Assembly (NCBI RefSeq): GCF_029227915.1
Contig: NC_079875.1
Coordinates: 22,935,001-22,999,000 of the forward strand
Source: Hydractinia symbiolongicarpus
Taxonomy: Eukaryota > Cnidaria > Hydrozoa > Anthoathecata > Hydractiniidae
Length of the DNA stretch: 64,000 nucleotides
Direction of reading: 5' to 3'
Shown: positions 38,811-50,900 of the stretch, piece after piece
How positions within the stretch are numbered: position 1 is the stretch's first letter
Layout of the letters: each line of letters opens with the position of its first letter
Program-made: the position numbers and the translations under genes
Notes under the pieces: generated by a model
Told to the model about the DNA's origin: nothing
The model's database searches: none
Seen by the model: only the letters and a program-made list of their open reading frames with translations

Positions 38811-39994
38811 ACAAGGTTTGGTGGCCTTTGCCCGTAATTGACAATGTTCTAAGGCCGTGATATTAAGGAAAATGGTTTCAGACGTCAAAGTCCATTGAGA
38901 GTGGAAGGACTAGACCGATGATAACTTCCTTAAGGACGTAGAACCGCGTGAATTACTTCTAAGGCTGTTAGTAGGCTGCAAAAGGCCATATTACCGCTTT
39001 TACAGGCCTTTGCCCGTGGTTGACAGTCTTCTGTAGTTCTGTCGTCAAGGAAAACGACTTGGAACGCTGTAGTCCATTGAGAGTTCAAGGACTAGAGCAA
39101 TCGTAACTTACCTAGGCACGTGGAAACATATAAGTTACGTGTAAGACCTTTATTAGGCGGCAAAAGCTCATATTACAAGTATAAAGGCCTGCCTACGTAA
39201 TTGAGAGTGTTTTAAGGCTATGGCGACAATGAAAACGACTTAGAGCGTTGTAAGCTTCTAAGAGTGGAAGGACTAGACCGATGGTAATCTTTGCAGGCAG
39301 GTGGAAACACAATAGTTACGTGTAAGATCTTTTTAGACGGCAAACAGCCATATTACAAGGTTTGGTGGCCTTTGCCCGTAATTGACAATGTTCTAAGGCC
39401 ATGATATTTAGGAAAACGGTTTCAGACGTCAAAGTCCATTGAGAGTGGAAGGACTAGACCGATGATAACTTCCTTAAGGACGTAGAACCGCGTGAATTAC
39501 TTCTAAGGCTGTTATTAGGCTGCAAAAGGCCATATTACCGCTTTTACAGCCCTTTGCCCGTGGTTGACAGTCTTCTGTAGTTCTGTCGTCAAGGAAAACG
39601 ACTTGGACCGCCGTAGTCCATTGAGATTGGAAGGACTAGAGCAATCGTAACTTACCTAGGCACGTGGAAACATATGAGTGATGTGTAAGACCTTTATTAG
39701 GCGGCAAAAGCTCATATTCCAAGTTTAAAGGCCTGCCTACGTAATTGAGAGTGTTTTAAAGCTATGGCGACAATGAAAACGACTTAGAACGTTGTAACCT
39801 ATTAAGAGTGGAAGGACTAGACCGATGGTAATCTTTGCAGGCAGGTGGAAACACATTAGTTACGTGTAAGATCTTTTTAGACGGCAAACAGCCATATTAC
39901 AAGGTTTGGTGGCCTTTGCCCGTAATTGACAATGTTCTAAGGCCGTGATATTAAGGAAAACGGTTTCAGACGTCAAAGTCCATTGAGAGTGGAA

Positions 39995-42900
39995 GGACTA
40001 GACTGATGATAACTTCCTTAAGGACGTAGAACCGCGTGAATTATTTCTAAGGCTGTTATTAGGCTGCAAAAGGCCATATTACCGCTTTTACAACCCTTTG
40101 CCCGTGGTTGACAGTCTTCTGTAGTTCTGTCGTCAAGGAAAACGACTTGGAACGCTGTAGTCCATTGAGAGTGGAAGGACTAGAGCAATCGTAACTTACC
40201 TAGGCACGTGGAAACATATAAGTTACGTGTAAGACCTTTATTAGGCGGCAAAAGCTCATATTCCAAGTTTAAAGGCCTGCCTACGTAATTGAGAGTGTTT
40301 TAAAGCTATGGCGACAATGAAAACGACTTAGAACGTTGTAACCTATTAAGAGTGGAAGGACTAGACCGATGGTAATCTTTGCAGGCAGGTGGAAACACAT
40401 TAGTTACGTGTAAGATCTTTTTAGACGGCAAACAGCCATATTACAAGGTTTGGAGGCCTGTGCCCGTAACTGACAATGTTCTAAGGCCGTGATATTAAGG
40501 AAAACGGTTTCAGACGTCAAAGTCCATTGAGAGTGGAAGGACTAGACCGATGATAACTTCCTTAAGGACGTAGAACCGCGTGAATTACTTCTAAGGCTGT
40601 TAGTAGGCTGCAAAAGGCCATATTACCGCTTTTACAGCCCTTTGCCCGTGGTTGACAGTCTTCTGTAGTTCTGTCGTCAAGGAAAACGACTTGGAACGCT
40701 GTAGTCCATTGAGAGTGGAAGGACTAGAGCAATCGTAACTTACCTAGGCACGTGGAAACATATAAGTTACGTGTAAGACCTTTATTAGGCGGCAAAAGCT
40801 CATATTCCAAGTTTAAAGGCCTGCCTACGTAATTGAGATTGTTTTAAAGCTATGGCGACAATGAAAACGACTTAGAACGTTGTAACCTATTAAGAGTGGA
40901 AGGACTAGACCGATGGTAATCTTTGCAGGCAGGTGGAAACACATTAGTTACGTGTAAGATCTTTTTAGACGGCAAACAGCCATATTACAAGGTTTGGTGG
41001 CCTTTGCCCGTAATTGACAATGTTCTAAGGCCATGATATTAAGGAAAACGGTTTCAGACGTCAAAGTCTATTGAGAGTGGAAGGACTAGACCGATGATAA
41101 CTTCCTTAAGGACGTAAAACCGCGTGAATTACTTCTAAGGCTGTTATTAGGCTGCAAAAGACCATATTACCGCTTTTACAGCCCTTTGCCCGTGGTTGAC
41201 AGTCTTCTGTAGTTCTGTCGTCAAGGAAAACGACTTGGAACGCTGTAGTCCATTGAGAGTAGAAGGACTAGAGCAATCGTAACTTACCTAGGCACGTGGA
41301 AACACATGAGTGACGTGTAAGACCTTTATTAGCGGCAAAAGCTCATATTCCAAGTTTAAAGGCCTGCCTACGTAATTGAGAGTGTTTTAAAGCTATGGCG
41401 ACAATGAAAACGACTTAGAACGTTGTAACCTATTAAGAGTGGAAGGACTAGACCGATGGTAATCTTTGCAGGCAGGTGGAAACACATTACTTACGTGTAA
41501 GATCTTTTTAGACGGCAAACAGCCTTATTACAAGGTTTGGTGGCCTTTGCCCGTAATTGACAATGTTCTAAGGCCGTGATATTAAGGAAAACGGTTTTAG
41601 ACGTCAAAGTCCATTGAGAGTGGAAGGACTAGAGCAATCGTAACTTACCTAGGCACGTGGAAACATATAAGTTACGTGTAAGACCTTTATTAGGCGGCAA
41701 AAGCTCATATTCCAAGTTTAAAGGCCTGCCTACGTAATTGAGAGTGTTTTAAAGCTATAGCGACAATGAAAACGACTTAGAACGTTGTAAGCTATCAAGA
41801 GTGGAAGGACTAGACCGATGGTAATCTTTGCAGGCAAGTGGAAACACATTACTTACGTGTAAGATCTTTTTAGACGGCAAACAGCCATATTACAAGGTTT
41901 GGTGGCCTTTGCCCGTAATTGACAATGTTCTAAGGCCGTGATATTAGGGAAAGCGGTTTCAGACGTCAAAGTCCATTGAGAGTGGAAGGAATAGACCGAT
42001 GATAACTTCCTTAAGGACGTAGAACCGCGTGAATTACTTCTAAGGCTGTTAGTAGGCTGCAAAAGGCCATATTACCGCTTTTACAGCCCTTTGCCCGTGG
42101 TTGACAGTCTTCTGTAGTTCTGTCGTCAAGGAAAACGACTTGGAACGCTGTAGTCCATTGAGAGTGGAAGGACTAGAGCAATCGTAACTTACCTAGGCAC
42201 GTGGAAACATATAAGTTACGTGTAAGACCTTTATTAGGCGGCAAAAGCTCATATTCCAAGTTTAAAGGCCTGCCTACGTAATTGAGAGTGTTTTAAGGCT
42301 ATGGCAACAATGAAAACGACTTAGAGCGTTGTAAGCTATTAAGAGTGGAAGGACTAGACCGATGGTAATCTTTGCAGGCAGGTGGAAACACATTAGTTAC
42401 GTGTAAGATCTTTTTAGACGGCAAACAGCCATATTACAAGGTTTGGTGGCCTTTGCCCGTAATTGACAATGTTCTAAGGCCATGATATTAAGGAAAACGG
42501 TTTCAGACGTCAAAGTCCATTGAGAGTGGAAGGACTAGACCGATGATAACTTTCTTAAGGACGTAGAACCGCGTGAATTACTTCTAAGGCTGTTAGTAGG
42601 CTGCAAAAGGCCATATTACCGCTTTTACAGCCCTTTGCCCGTGGTTGACAGTCTTCTGTAGTTCTGTCGTCAAGGAAAACGACTTGGACCGCCGTAGTCC
42701 ATTGAGAGTGGAAGGACTAGAGCAATCGTAACTTACCTAGGCACGTGGAAACATATGAGTGACGTGTAAGACCTTTATTAGGCGGCAAAAGCTCATATTC
42801 CATTTTAAAGGCCTGCCTACGTAATTGAGAGTGTTTTAAAGCTATGGCGACAATGAAAACGACTTAGAACGTTGTAAGCTATTAAGAGTGGACGGACTAG

Positions 42901-44660
42901 ACCGATGGTAATCTTTGCAGGCAGGTGGAAACACATTACTTACGTGTAAGATCTTTTTAGACGGCGAACAGCCATATTACAAGGTTTGGTGGCCTTTGCC
43001 TGTAATTGACAATGTTCTAAGGCCGTGATATTAAGGAAAACGGTTTCAGACGTCAAAGTCCATTGAGAGTGGAAGGACTAGACCGATGATAACTTCCTTA
43101 AGGACGTAGAACCGCGTGAATTACTTCTAAGGCTGTTATTAGGCTGCAAAAGGCCATATTACCGCTTTTACAGCCCTTTGCCTGTGGTTGACAGTCTTCT
43201 GTAGTTCTGTCGTCAAGGAAAACGACTTGGAACGCCGTAGTCCATTGAGAGTGGAAGGACTAGAGCAATCGTAACTTACCTAGGCACGTGGAAACACATG
43301 AGTGACGTGTAAGACCTTTATTAGGCGGCAAAAGCTCATATTCCAAGTTTAAAGGCCTGCCTACGTAATTGAGAGTGTTTTAAAGCTATAGCGACAATGA
43401 AAACGACTTAGAACGTTGTAACCTGTTAAGAGTGGAAGGACTAGACCGATGGTAATCTTTGCAGGCAGGTGGAAACACATTAGTTACGTGTAAGATCTTT
43501 TTAGACGGCAAACAGCCATATTACAAGGTTTGGTGGCCTTTGCCCGTAATTGACAATGTTCTAAGGCCGTGATATTAAGGAAAATGGTTTCAGACGTCAA
43601 AGTCCATTGAGAGTGGAAGGACTAGACCGATGATAACTTCCTTAAGGACGTAGAACCGCGTGAATTACTTCTAAGGCTGTTAGTAGGCTGCAAAAGGCCA
43701 TATTACCGCTTTTACAGGCCTTTGCCCGTGGTTGACAGTCTTCTGTAGTTCTGTCGTCAAGGAAAACGACTTGGAACGCTGTAGTCCATTGAGAGTTCAA
43801 GGACTAGAGCAATCGTAACTTACCTAGGCACGTGGAAACATATAAGTTACGTGTAAGACCTTTATTAGGCGGCAAAAGCTCATATTACAAGTATAAAGGC
43901 CTGCCTACGTAATTGAGAGTGTTTTAAGGCTATGGCGACAATGAAAACGACTTAGAGCGTTGTAAGCTTCTAAGAGTGGAAGGACTAGACCGATGGTAAT
44001 CTTTGCAGGCAGGTGGAAACACAATAGTTACGTGTAAGATCTTTTTAGACGGCAAACAGCCATATTACAAGGTTTGGTGGCCTTTGCCCGTAATTGACAA
44101 TGTTCTAAGGCCATGATATTTAGGAAAACGGTTTCAGACGTCAAAGTCCATTGAGAGTGGAAGGACTAGACCGATGATAACTTCCTTAAGGACGTAGAAC
44201 CGCGTGAATTACTTCTAAGGCTGTTATTAGGCTGCAAAAGGCCATATTACCGCTTTTACAGCCCTTTGCCCGTGGTTGACAGTCTTCTGTAGTTCTGTCG
44301 TCAAGGAAAACGACTTGGACCGCCGTAGTCCATTGAGATTGGAAGGACTAGAGCAATCGTAACTTACCTAGGCACGTGGAAACATATGAGTGATGTGTAA
44401 GACCTTTATTAGGCGGCAAAAGCTCATATTCCAAGTTTAAAGGCCTGCCTACGTAATTGAGAGTGTTTTAAAGCTATGGCGACAATGAAAACGACTTAGA
44501 ACGTTGTAACCTATTAAGAGTGGAAGGACTAGACCGATGGTAATCTTTGCAGGCAGGTGGAAACACATTAGTTACGTGTAAGATCTTTTTAGACGGCAAA
44601 CAGCCATATTACAAGGTTTGGTGGCCTTTGCCCGTAATTGACAATGTTCTAAGGCCGTGA
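39995..44660 (+). repeat. Segment copy 3 of 3, with two trimers deleted
   Basis: The segment follows 34195-37125 at offset 5,800 up to the C with gacggac (near 42893). It then jumps to match 38214-39845 at offset 4,712, so the trimers equivalent to 37126 and 37670 are absent (1,088 bp). The join lies between the end of that C and the ggcgaacag of the A at 42926. It also carries acaatagttacg (44024), shared with 39312 and 50551. Confidence 0.8.
41477..41838 (+). repeat. Irregular dimer A/B-C (362 bp), copy 3
   Basis: Hybrid A/B occupies 41477-41657 and C 41658-41838, with the junction in 41608-41633. It lies 5,800 bp downstream of the dimer at 35677 with the same flanks, including the 1-bp-short C before it and the A reading attagggaaagcgg after it. 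Confidence 0.9.
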
Positions 44661-44697
44661 TATTAAGGAAAACGGTTTCAGACGTCAAAGTCCATTG

Positions 44698-44714
44698 AGA
44701 GTGGAAGGACTAGA
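44698..44714 (+). other. 17-bp box common to A, B and C (copy in A)
   Basis: The box agagtggaaggactaga lies at monomer position 141-157 in A, 142-158 in B (44880-44896) and 141-157 in C (45061-45077). It is the longest stretch I find that is the same in all three consensus monomers, which otherwise differ widely. Single-base variants occur in scattered copies, for example gtggaatgac near 1229 and gttcaagg in B at 27841. It resembles a protein-binding site in being more conserved than its surroundings, but it does not match the CENP-B box pattern. Function is unproven. Confidence 0.75.
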
Positions 44715-44726
44715 CCGATGATAACT

Positions 44727-44736
44727 TCCTTAAGGA
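44727..44736. other. 10-bp perfect palindrome in monomer A
   Basis: The sequence tccttaagga reads the same on both strands and recurs once per trimer near the 3' end of A. Derived copies lose the symmetry, for example ttctttaagg (30404, 32041) and tttcttaagg (27140, 36750). Other short palindromes per trimer are gacgtc in A, cctagg at the end of B and cacgtg across the B/C boundary (44917-44922). Confidence 0.8.
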
Positions 44737-44738
44737 CG

Positions 44739-44920
44739 TAGAACCGCGTGAATTACTTCTAAGGCTGTTAGTAGGCTGCAAAAGGCCATATTACCGCTTT
44801 TACAGCCCTTTGCCCGTGGTTGACAGTCTTCTGTAGTTCTGTCGTCAAGGAAAACGACTTGGAACGCTGTAGTCCATTGAGAGTGGAAGGACTAGAGCAA
44901 TCGTAACTTACCTAGGCACG
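44739..44920 (+). repeat. Monomer type B, 182 bp (reference copy)
   Basis: B opens with tagaaccgcgtgaatt and ends with cctaggcacg, which contains an AvrII-type site found once per trimer. Common variants are ttagtagg or ttattagg near position 31, acagccc, acaaccc or acagcac near position 65, and gctgtag, gccgtag or accgccg near position 128. The segment at positions 81-122 is almost invariant in all B copies (see separate entry). Nine CpG are present. Confidence 0.95.
44819..44860 (+). other. Near-invariant 42-bp core of monomer B
   Basis: From gttgacagtcttctgtag to gaaaacgactt (B positions 81-122) I see almost no change across about 113 complete B monomers. Exceptions noted are ctttcgtc near 58985, ggaaagcg near 63525, and the 6-bp loss in the two C/B hybrids. 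The corresponding stretch of A is among the most variable parts of the array. Either homogenisation or selection could explain this. Confidence 0.7.
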
Positions 44921-45101
44921 TGGAAACATATAAGTTACGTGTAAGACCTTTATTAGGCGGCAAAAGCTCATATTCCAAGTTTAAAGGCCTGCCTACGTAA
45001 TTGAGAGTGTTTTAAAGCTATGGCGACAATGAAAACGACTTAGAACGTTGTAACCTATTAAGAGTGGAAGGACTAGACCGATGGTAATCTTTGCAGGCAG
45101 G
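44921..45101 (+). repeat. Monomer type C, 181 bp (reference copy)
   Basis: C opens with tggaaacatataag or tggaaacacatgag and ends with tttgcaggcagg. It has two DraI-type tttaaa sites (agtttaaagg and gttttaaagc), the second lost in copies reading gttttatagc or gtttttaagc. The last part before the next A unit alternates between gtaacctatt, gtaacctgtt and gtaagctatt. It shares agagtggaaggactaga plus ccgatg with A, which is where C/A and A/C exchanges occur. Confidence 0.95.
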
Positions 45102-47978
45102 TGGAAACACATTAGTTACGTGTAAGATCTTTTTAGACGGCAAACAGCCATATTACAAGGTTTGGAGGCCTGTGCCCGTAACTGACAATGTTCTAAGGCC
45201 GTGACGTTAAGGAAAACGGCTTGAGACGTCAAAGTCCATTGAGAGTGGAAGGACTAGACCGATGATAACTTCCTTAAGGACGTATAACCGCGTGAATTAC
45301 TTCTAAGGCTGTTAGTAGGCTGCAAAAGACCATATTACCGCTTTTACAGCACTTTGCCCGTGGTTGACAGTCTTCTGTAGTTCTGTCGTCAAGGAAAACG
45401 ACTTGGAACGCCGTAGTCCATTGAGAGTGGAAGGACTAGAGCAATCGTAACTTACCTAGGCACGTGGAAACATATAAGTGACGTGTAAGACCTTTAATAG
45501 GCGGCAAAAGCTCATATTCCAAGTTTAAAGGCCTGCCTACGTAATTGAGAGTGTTTTAAAGCTATGGCGACAATGAAAACGACTTAGAACGTTGTAACCT
45601 ATTAAGAGTGGAAGGACAAGACCTATGGTAATCTTTGCAGGCAGGTGGAAACACATTAGTTACGTGTAAGATCTTTTTAGACGGCAAACAGCCATATTAC
45701 AAGGTTTGGTGGCCTTTGCCCGTAATTGACAATGTTCTAAGGCCGTGATATTAAGGAAAACGGTTTCAGACGTCAAAGTCCATTGAGAGTGAAAGGACTA
45801 GACCGATGATAACTTCCTTAAGGACGTAGAACCGCGTGAATTACTTCTAAGGCTGTTAGTAGGCTGCAAAAGGCCATATTACCGCTTTTACAGCCCTTTG
45901 CCCGTGGTTGACAGTCTTCTGTAGTTCTGTCGTCAAGGAAAACGACTTGGAACGCTGTAGTCCATTGAGAGTGGAAGGACTAGAGCAATCGTAACTTACC
46001 TAGGCACGTGGAAACATATAAGTTACGTGTAAGACCTTTATTAGGCGGCAAAAGCTCATATTCCAAGTTTAAAGGCCTGCCTACGTAATTGAGAGTGTTT
46101 TAAAGCTATGGCGACAATGAAAACGACTTAGAACGTTGTAACCTATTAAGAGTGGAAGGACTAGACCGATGGTAATCTTTGCAGGCAGGTGGAAACACAT
46201 TAGTTACGTGTAAGATCTTTTTAGACGGCAAACAGCCATATTACAAGGTTTGGAGGCCTGTGCCCGTAACTGACAATGTTCTAAGGCCGTGACGTTAAGG
46301 AAAACGGCTTGAGACGTCAAAGTCCATTGAGAGTGGAAGGACTAGACCGATGATAACTTCCTTAAGGACGTATAACCGCGTGAATTACTTCTAAGGCTGT
46401 TAGTAGGCTGCAAAAGACCATATTACCGCTTTTACAGCACTTTGCCCGTGGTTGACAGTCTTCTGTAGTTCTGTCGTCAAGGAAAACGACTTGGAACGCC
46501 GTAGTCCATTGAGAGTGGAAGGACTAGAGCAATCGTAACTTACCTAGGCACGTGGAAACATATAAGTGACGTGTAAGACCTTTAATAGGCGGCAAAAGCT
46601 CATATTCCAAGTTTAAAGGCCTGCCTACGTAATTGAGAGTGTTTTAAAGCTATGGCGACAATGAAAACGACTTAGAACGTTGTAACCTATTAAGAGTGGA
46701 AGGACTAGACCGATGGTAATCTTTGCAGGCAGGTGGAAACACATTAGTTACGTGTAAGATCTTTTTAGACGGCAAACAGCCATATTACAAGGTTTGGTGG
46801 CCTTTTCCCGTAATTTACGATGTTCTAAGGTCGTGATATTAAAGAAAATGGTTTCAGACGTCAAAGTCCATTGAGAGTGGAAGGACTAGACCGATGATAA
46901 CTTCCTTAAGGACGTAGAACCACGTGAATTACTTCTAAGGCTGTTATTAGGCTGCAAAAGGCCATATTACCGCTTTTACAGCCCTTTGCCCGTGGTTGAC
47001 AGTCTTCTGTAGTTCTGTCGTCAAGGAAAACGACTTGGAACGCCGTAGTCCATTGAGAGTGGAAGGACTAGAGCAATCGTAACTTACCTAGGCACGTGGA
47101 AACATATGAGCGACGTGTAAGACCTTTATTAGGCGGCAAAAGCTCATATTCCAAGTTTAAAGGCCTGCCTACGTAATTGAGAGTGTTTTAAAGCTATGGC
47201 GACAATGAAAACGACTTAGAACGTTGTAACCTATTAAGAGTGGAAGGACTAGACCGATGGTAATCTTTGCAGGCAGGTGGAAACACATTAGTTACGTGTA
47301 AGATCTTTTTAGACGGCAAACAGCCATATTACAAGGTTTGGAGGCCTGTGCCCGTAACTGACAATGCTCTAAGGCCGTGATATTAAGGAAAACGGTTTCA
47401 GACGTCAAAGTCCATTGAGAGTGGAAGGACTAGACCGATGATAACTTCCTTAAGGACGTAGAACCGCGTGAATTACTTCTAAGGCTGTTAGTAGGCTGCA
47501 AAAGACCATATTACCGCTTTTACAGCACTTTGCCCGTGGTTGACAGTCTTCTGTAGTTCTGTCGTCAAGGAAAACGACTTGGAACGCCGTAGTCCATTGA
47601 GAGTGGAAGGACTAGAGCAATCGTAACTTACCTAGGCACGTGGAAACATATAAGTGACGTGTAAGACCTTTAATAGGCGGCAAAAGCTCATATTCCAAGT
47701 TTAAAGGCCTGCCTACGTAATTGAGAGTGTTTTAAAGCTATGGCGACAATGAAAACGACTTAGAACGTTGTAACCTATTAAGAGTGGAAGGACTAGACCG
47801 ATGGTAATCTTTGCAGGCAGGTGGAAACACATTAGTTACGTGTAAGATCTTTTTAGACGGCAAACAGCCATATTACAAGGTTTGGTGGCCTTTTCCCGTA
47901 ATTGACGATGTTCTAAGGCCGTGATATTAAAGAAAATGGTTTCAGACGTCAAAGTCCATTGAGAGTGGAAGGACTAGA

Positions 47979-50900
47979 CCGATGATAACTTTCTTAAGGA
48001 CGTAGAACCGCGTGAATTACTTCTAAGGCTGTTAGTAGGCTGCAAAAGGCCATATTACCGCTTTTACAGCCCTTTGCCCGTGGTTGACAGTCTTCTGTAG
48101 TTCTGTCGTCAAGGAAAACGACTTGGACCGCCGTAGTCCATTGAGAGTGGAAGGACTAGAGCAATCGTAACTTACCTAGGCACGTGGAAACATATGAGTG
48201 ACGTGTAAGACCTTTATTAGGCGGCAAAAGCTCATATTCCATTTTAAAGGCCTGCCTACGTAATTGAGAGTGTTTTAAAGCTATGGCGACAATGAAAACG
48301 ACTTAGAACGTTGTAAGCTATTAAGAGTGGACGGACTAGACCGATGGTAATCTTTGCAGGCAGGTGGAAACACATTACTTACGTGTAAGATCTTTTTAGA
48401 CGGCAAACAGCCATATTACAAGGTTTGGTGGCCTTTGCCCGTAATTGACAATGTTCTAAGGCCGTGATATTAAGGAAAACGGTTTCAGACGTCAAAGTCC
48501 ATTGAGAGTGGAAGGACTAGACCGATGATAACTTCCTTAAGGACGTAGAACCGCGTGAATTACTTCTAAGGCTGTTAGTAGGCTGCAAAAGGCCATATTA
48601 CCGCTTTTACAGGCCTTTGCCCGTGGTTGACAGTCTTCTGTAGTTCTGTCGTCAAGGAAAACGACTTGGAACGCTGTAGTCCATTGAGAGTTCAAGGACT
48701 AGAGCAATCGTAACTTACCTAGGCACGTGGAAACATATAAGTTACGTGTAAGACCTTTATTAGGCGGCAAAAGCTCATATTACAAGTATAAAGGCCTGCC
48801 TACGTAATTGAGAGTGTTTTAAGGCTATGGCGACAATGAAAACGACTTAGAGCGTTGTAAGCTTCTAAGAGTGGAAGGACTAGACCGATGGTAATCTTTG
48901 CAGGCAGGTGGAAACACATTAGTTACGTGTAAGATCTTTTTAGACGGCAAACAGCCATATTACAAGGTTTGGTGGCCTTTGCCCGTAATTGACAATGTTC
49001 TAAGGCCATGATATTTAGGAAAACGGTTTCAGACGTCAAAGTCCATTGAGAGTGGAAGGACTAGACCGATGATAACTTCCTTAAGGACGTAGAACCGCGT
49101 GAATTACTTCTAAGGCTGTTATTAGGCTGCAAAAGGCCATATTACCGCCTTTACAGCCCTTTGCCCGTGGTTGACAGTCTTCTGTAGTTCTGTCGTCAAG
49201 GAAAACGACTTGGAACGCCGTAGTCCATTGAGATTGGAAGGACTAGAGCAATCGTAACTTACCTAGGCACGTGGAAACACATGAGTGACGTGTAAGACCT
49301 TTATTAGGCGGCAAAAGCTCATATTCCAAGTTTAAAGGCCTGCCTACGTAATTGAGAGTGTTTTAAAGCTATGGCGACAATGAAAACGACTTAGAGCGTT
49401 GTAAGCTATTAAGAGTGGAAGGACTAGACCGATGGTAATCTTTGCAGGCAGGTGGAAACACATTACTTACGTGTAAGATCTTTTTAGACGGCGAACAGCC
49501 ATATTACAAGGTTTGGTGGCCTTTGCCTGTAATTGACAATGTTCTAAGGCCGTGATATTAAGGAAAACGGTTTCAGACGTCAAAGTCCATTGAGAGTGGA
49601 AGGACTAGACCGATGATAACTTCCTTAAGGACGTAGAACCGCGTGAATTACTTCTAAGGCTGTTATTAGGCTGCAAAAGGCCATATTACCGCTTTTACAG
49701 CCCTTTGCCTGTGGTTGACAGTCTTCTGTAGTTCTGTCGTCAAGGAAAACGACTTGGAACGCCGTAGTCCATTGAGAGTGGAAGGACTAGAGCAATCGTA
49801 ACTTACCTAGGCACGTGGAAACACATGAGTGACGTGTAAGACCTTTATTAGGCGGCAAAAGCTCATATTCCAAGTTTAAAGGCCTGCCTACGTAATTGAG
49901 AGTGTTTTAAAGCTATAGCGACAATGAAAACGACTTAGAACGTTGTAACCTGTTAAGAGTGGAAGGACTAGACCGATGGTAATCTTTGCAGGCAGGTGGA
50001 AACACATTAGTTACGTGTAAGATCTTTTTAGACGGCAAACAGCCATATTACAAGGTTTGGTGGCCTTTGCCCGTAATTGACAATGTTCTAAGGCCGTGAT
50101 ATTAAGGAAAATGGTTTCAGACGTCAAAGTCCATTGAGAGTGGAAGGACTAGACCGATGATAACTTCCTTAAGGACGTAGAACCGCGTGAATTACTTCTA
50201 AGGCTGTTAGTAGGCTGCAAAAGGCCATATTACCGCTTTTACAGGCCTTTGCCCGTGGTTGACAGTCTTCTGTAGTTCTGTCGTCAAGGAAAACGACTTG
50301 GAACGCTGTAGTCCATTGAGAGTTCAAGGACTAGAGCAATCGTAACTTACCTAGGCACGTGGAAACATATAAGTTACGTGTAAGACCTTTATTAGGCGGC
50401 AAAAGCTCATATTACAAGTATAAAGGCCTGCCTACGTAATTGAGAGTGTTTTAAGGCTATGGCGACAATGAAAACGACTTAGAGCGTTGTAAGCTTCTAA
50501 GAGTGGAAGGACTAGACCGATGGTAATCTTTGCAGGCAGGTGGAAACACAATAGTTACGTGTAAGATCTTTTTAGACGGCAAACAGCCATATTACAAGGT
50601 TTGGTGGCCTTTGCCCGTAATTGACAATGTTCTAAGGCCATGATATTTAGGAAAACGGTTTCAGACGTCAAAGTCCATTGAGAGTGGAAGGACTAGACCG
50701 ATGATAACTTCCTTAAGGACGTAGAACCGCGTGAATTACTTCTAAGGCTGTTATTAGGCTGCAAAAGGCCATATTACCGCTTTTACAGCCCTTTGCCCGT
50801 GGTTGACAGTCTTCTGTAGTTCTGTCGTCAAGGAAAACGACTTGGACCGCCGTAGTCCATTGAGATTGGAAGGACTAGAGCAATCGTAACTTACCTAGGC

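Larger units (their letters stand above)
44558..44738 (+). repeat. Monomer type A, 181 bp (reference copy)
   Basis: A is the most variable type. It contains the only BglII-type agatct and AatII-type gacgtc sites of the consensus trimer, so these sites recur about every 544 bp. Two linked variant classes exist: one reads ggtggcctttg, aattgac and gatattaagg (this copy); the other reads ggaggcctgtg, aactgac and gacgttaagg with ggcttgag. The 3' end carries the perfect 10-bp palindrome tccttaagga. GC is 42% by count, with C 32 and G 44. Eight CpG are present against about 7.8 expected. Confidence 0.95.
44558..45101 (+). repeat. Reference HOR unit (A-B-C, 544 bp)
   Basis: Chosen as a clean example because it carries the commonest variant at the sites I compared. 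The three monomers share their overall plan: ggaaac- or tagaacc-type start, a central catatt motif, a gaaaacg motif near position 110-118, and the box agagtggaaggactaga near position 141. By eye the A and C types are roughly two-thirds identical, while the same type in successive trimers differs at only a few positions. This contrast is what defines a higher-order repeat. Confidence 0.95.
42926..47950 (+). repeat. About 5-kb segment paired with 49453-53930
   Basis: Trimers 42926 to 45646 pair with 49453 to 52173 at offset 6,527, and 46734 to 47822 pair with 52717 to 53805 at offset 5,983. The 544-bp difference is the trimer at 46190, a duplicate of 45102 (both have gacgtataaccg), which has no partner. 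Shared rare marks are acaatagttacg, gtgatgtgtaag, ggacaagacctatgg, gtgaaagg, and cccgtaatttacgatg with aaggtcgtg. Confidence 0.85.

Noticed and set aside
26067-44660. Assembly error as the cause of the near-identical copies
   Set aside because: The copies carry distinct private bases (25861, 26873, 35316, 37908) and copy 3 has its own two-trimer deletion, so simple duplication of reads is unlikely. It cannot be excluded without long-read data.
44921-44934. tataag at the start of C as a TATA box
   Set aside because: It is one of several alleles (tataag, tatgag, cacatgag), has no associated promoter elements, and leads into no gene.
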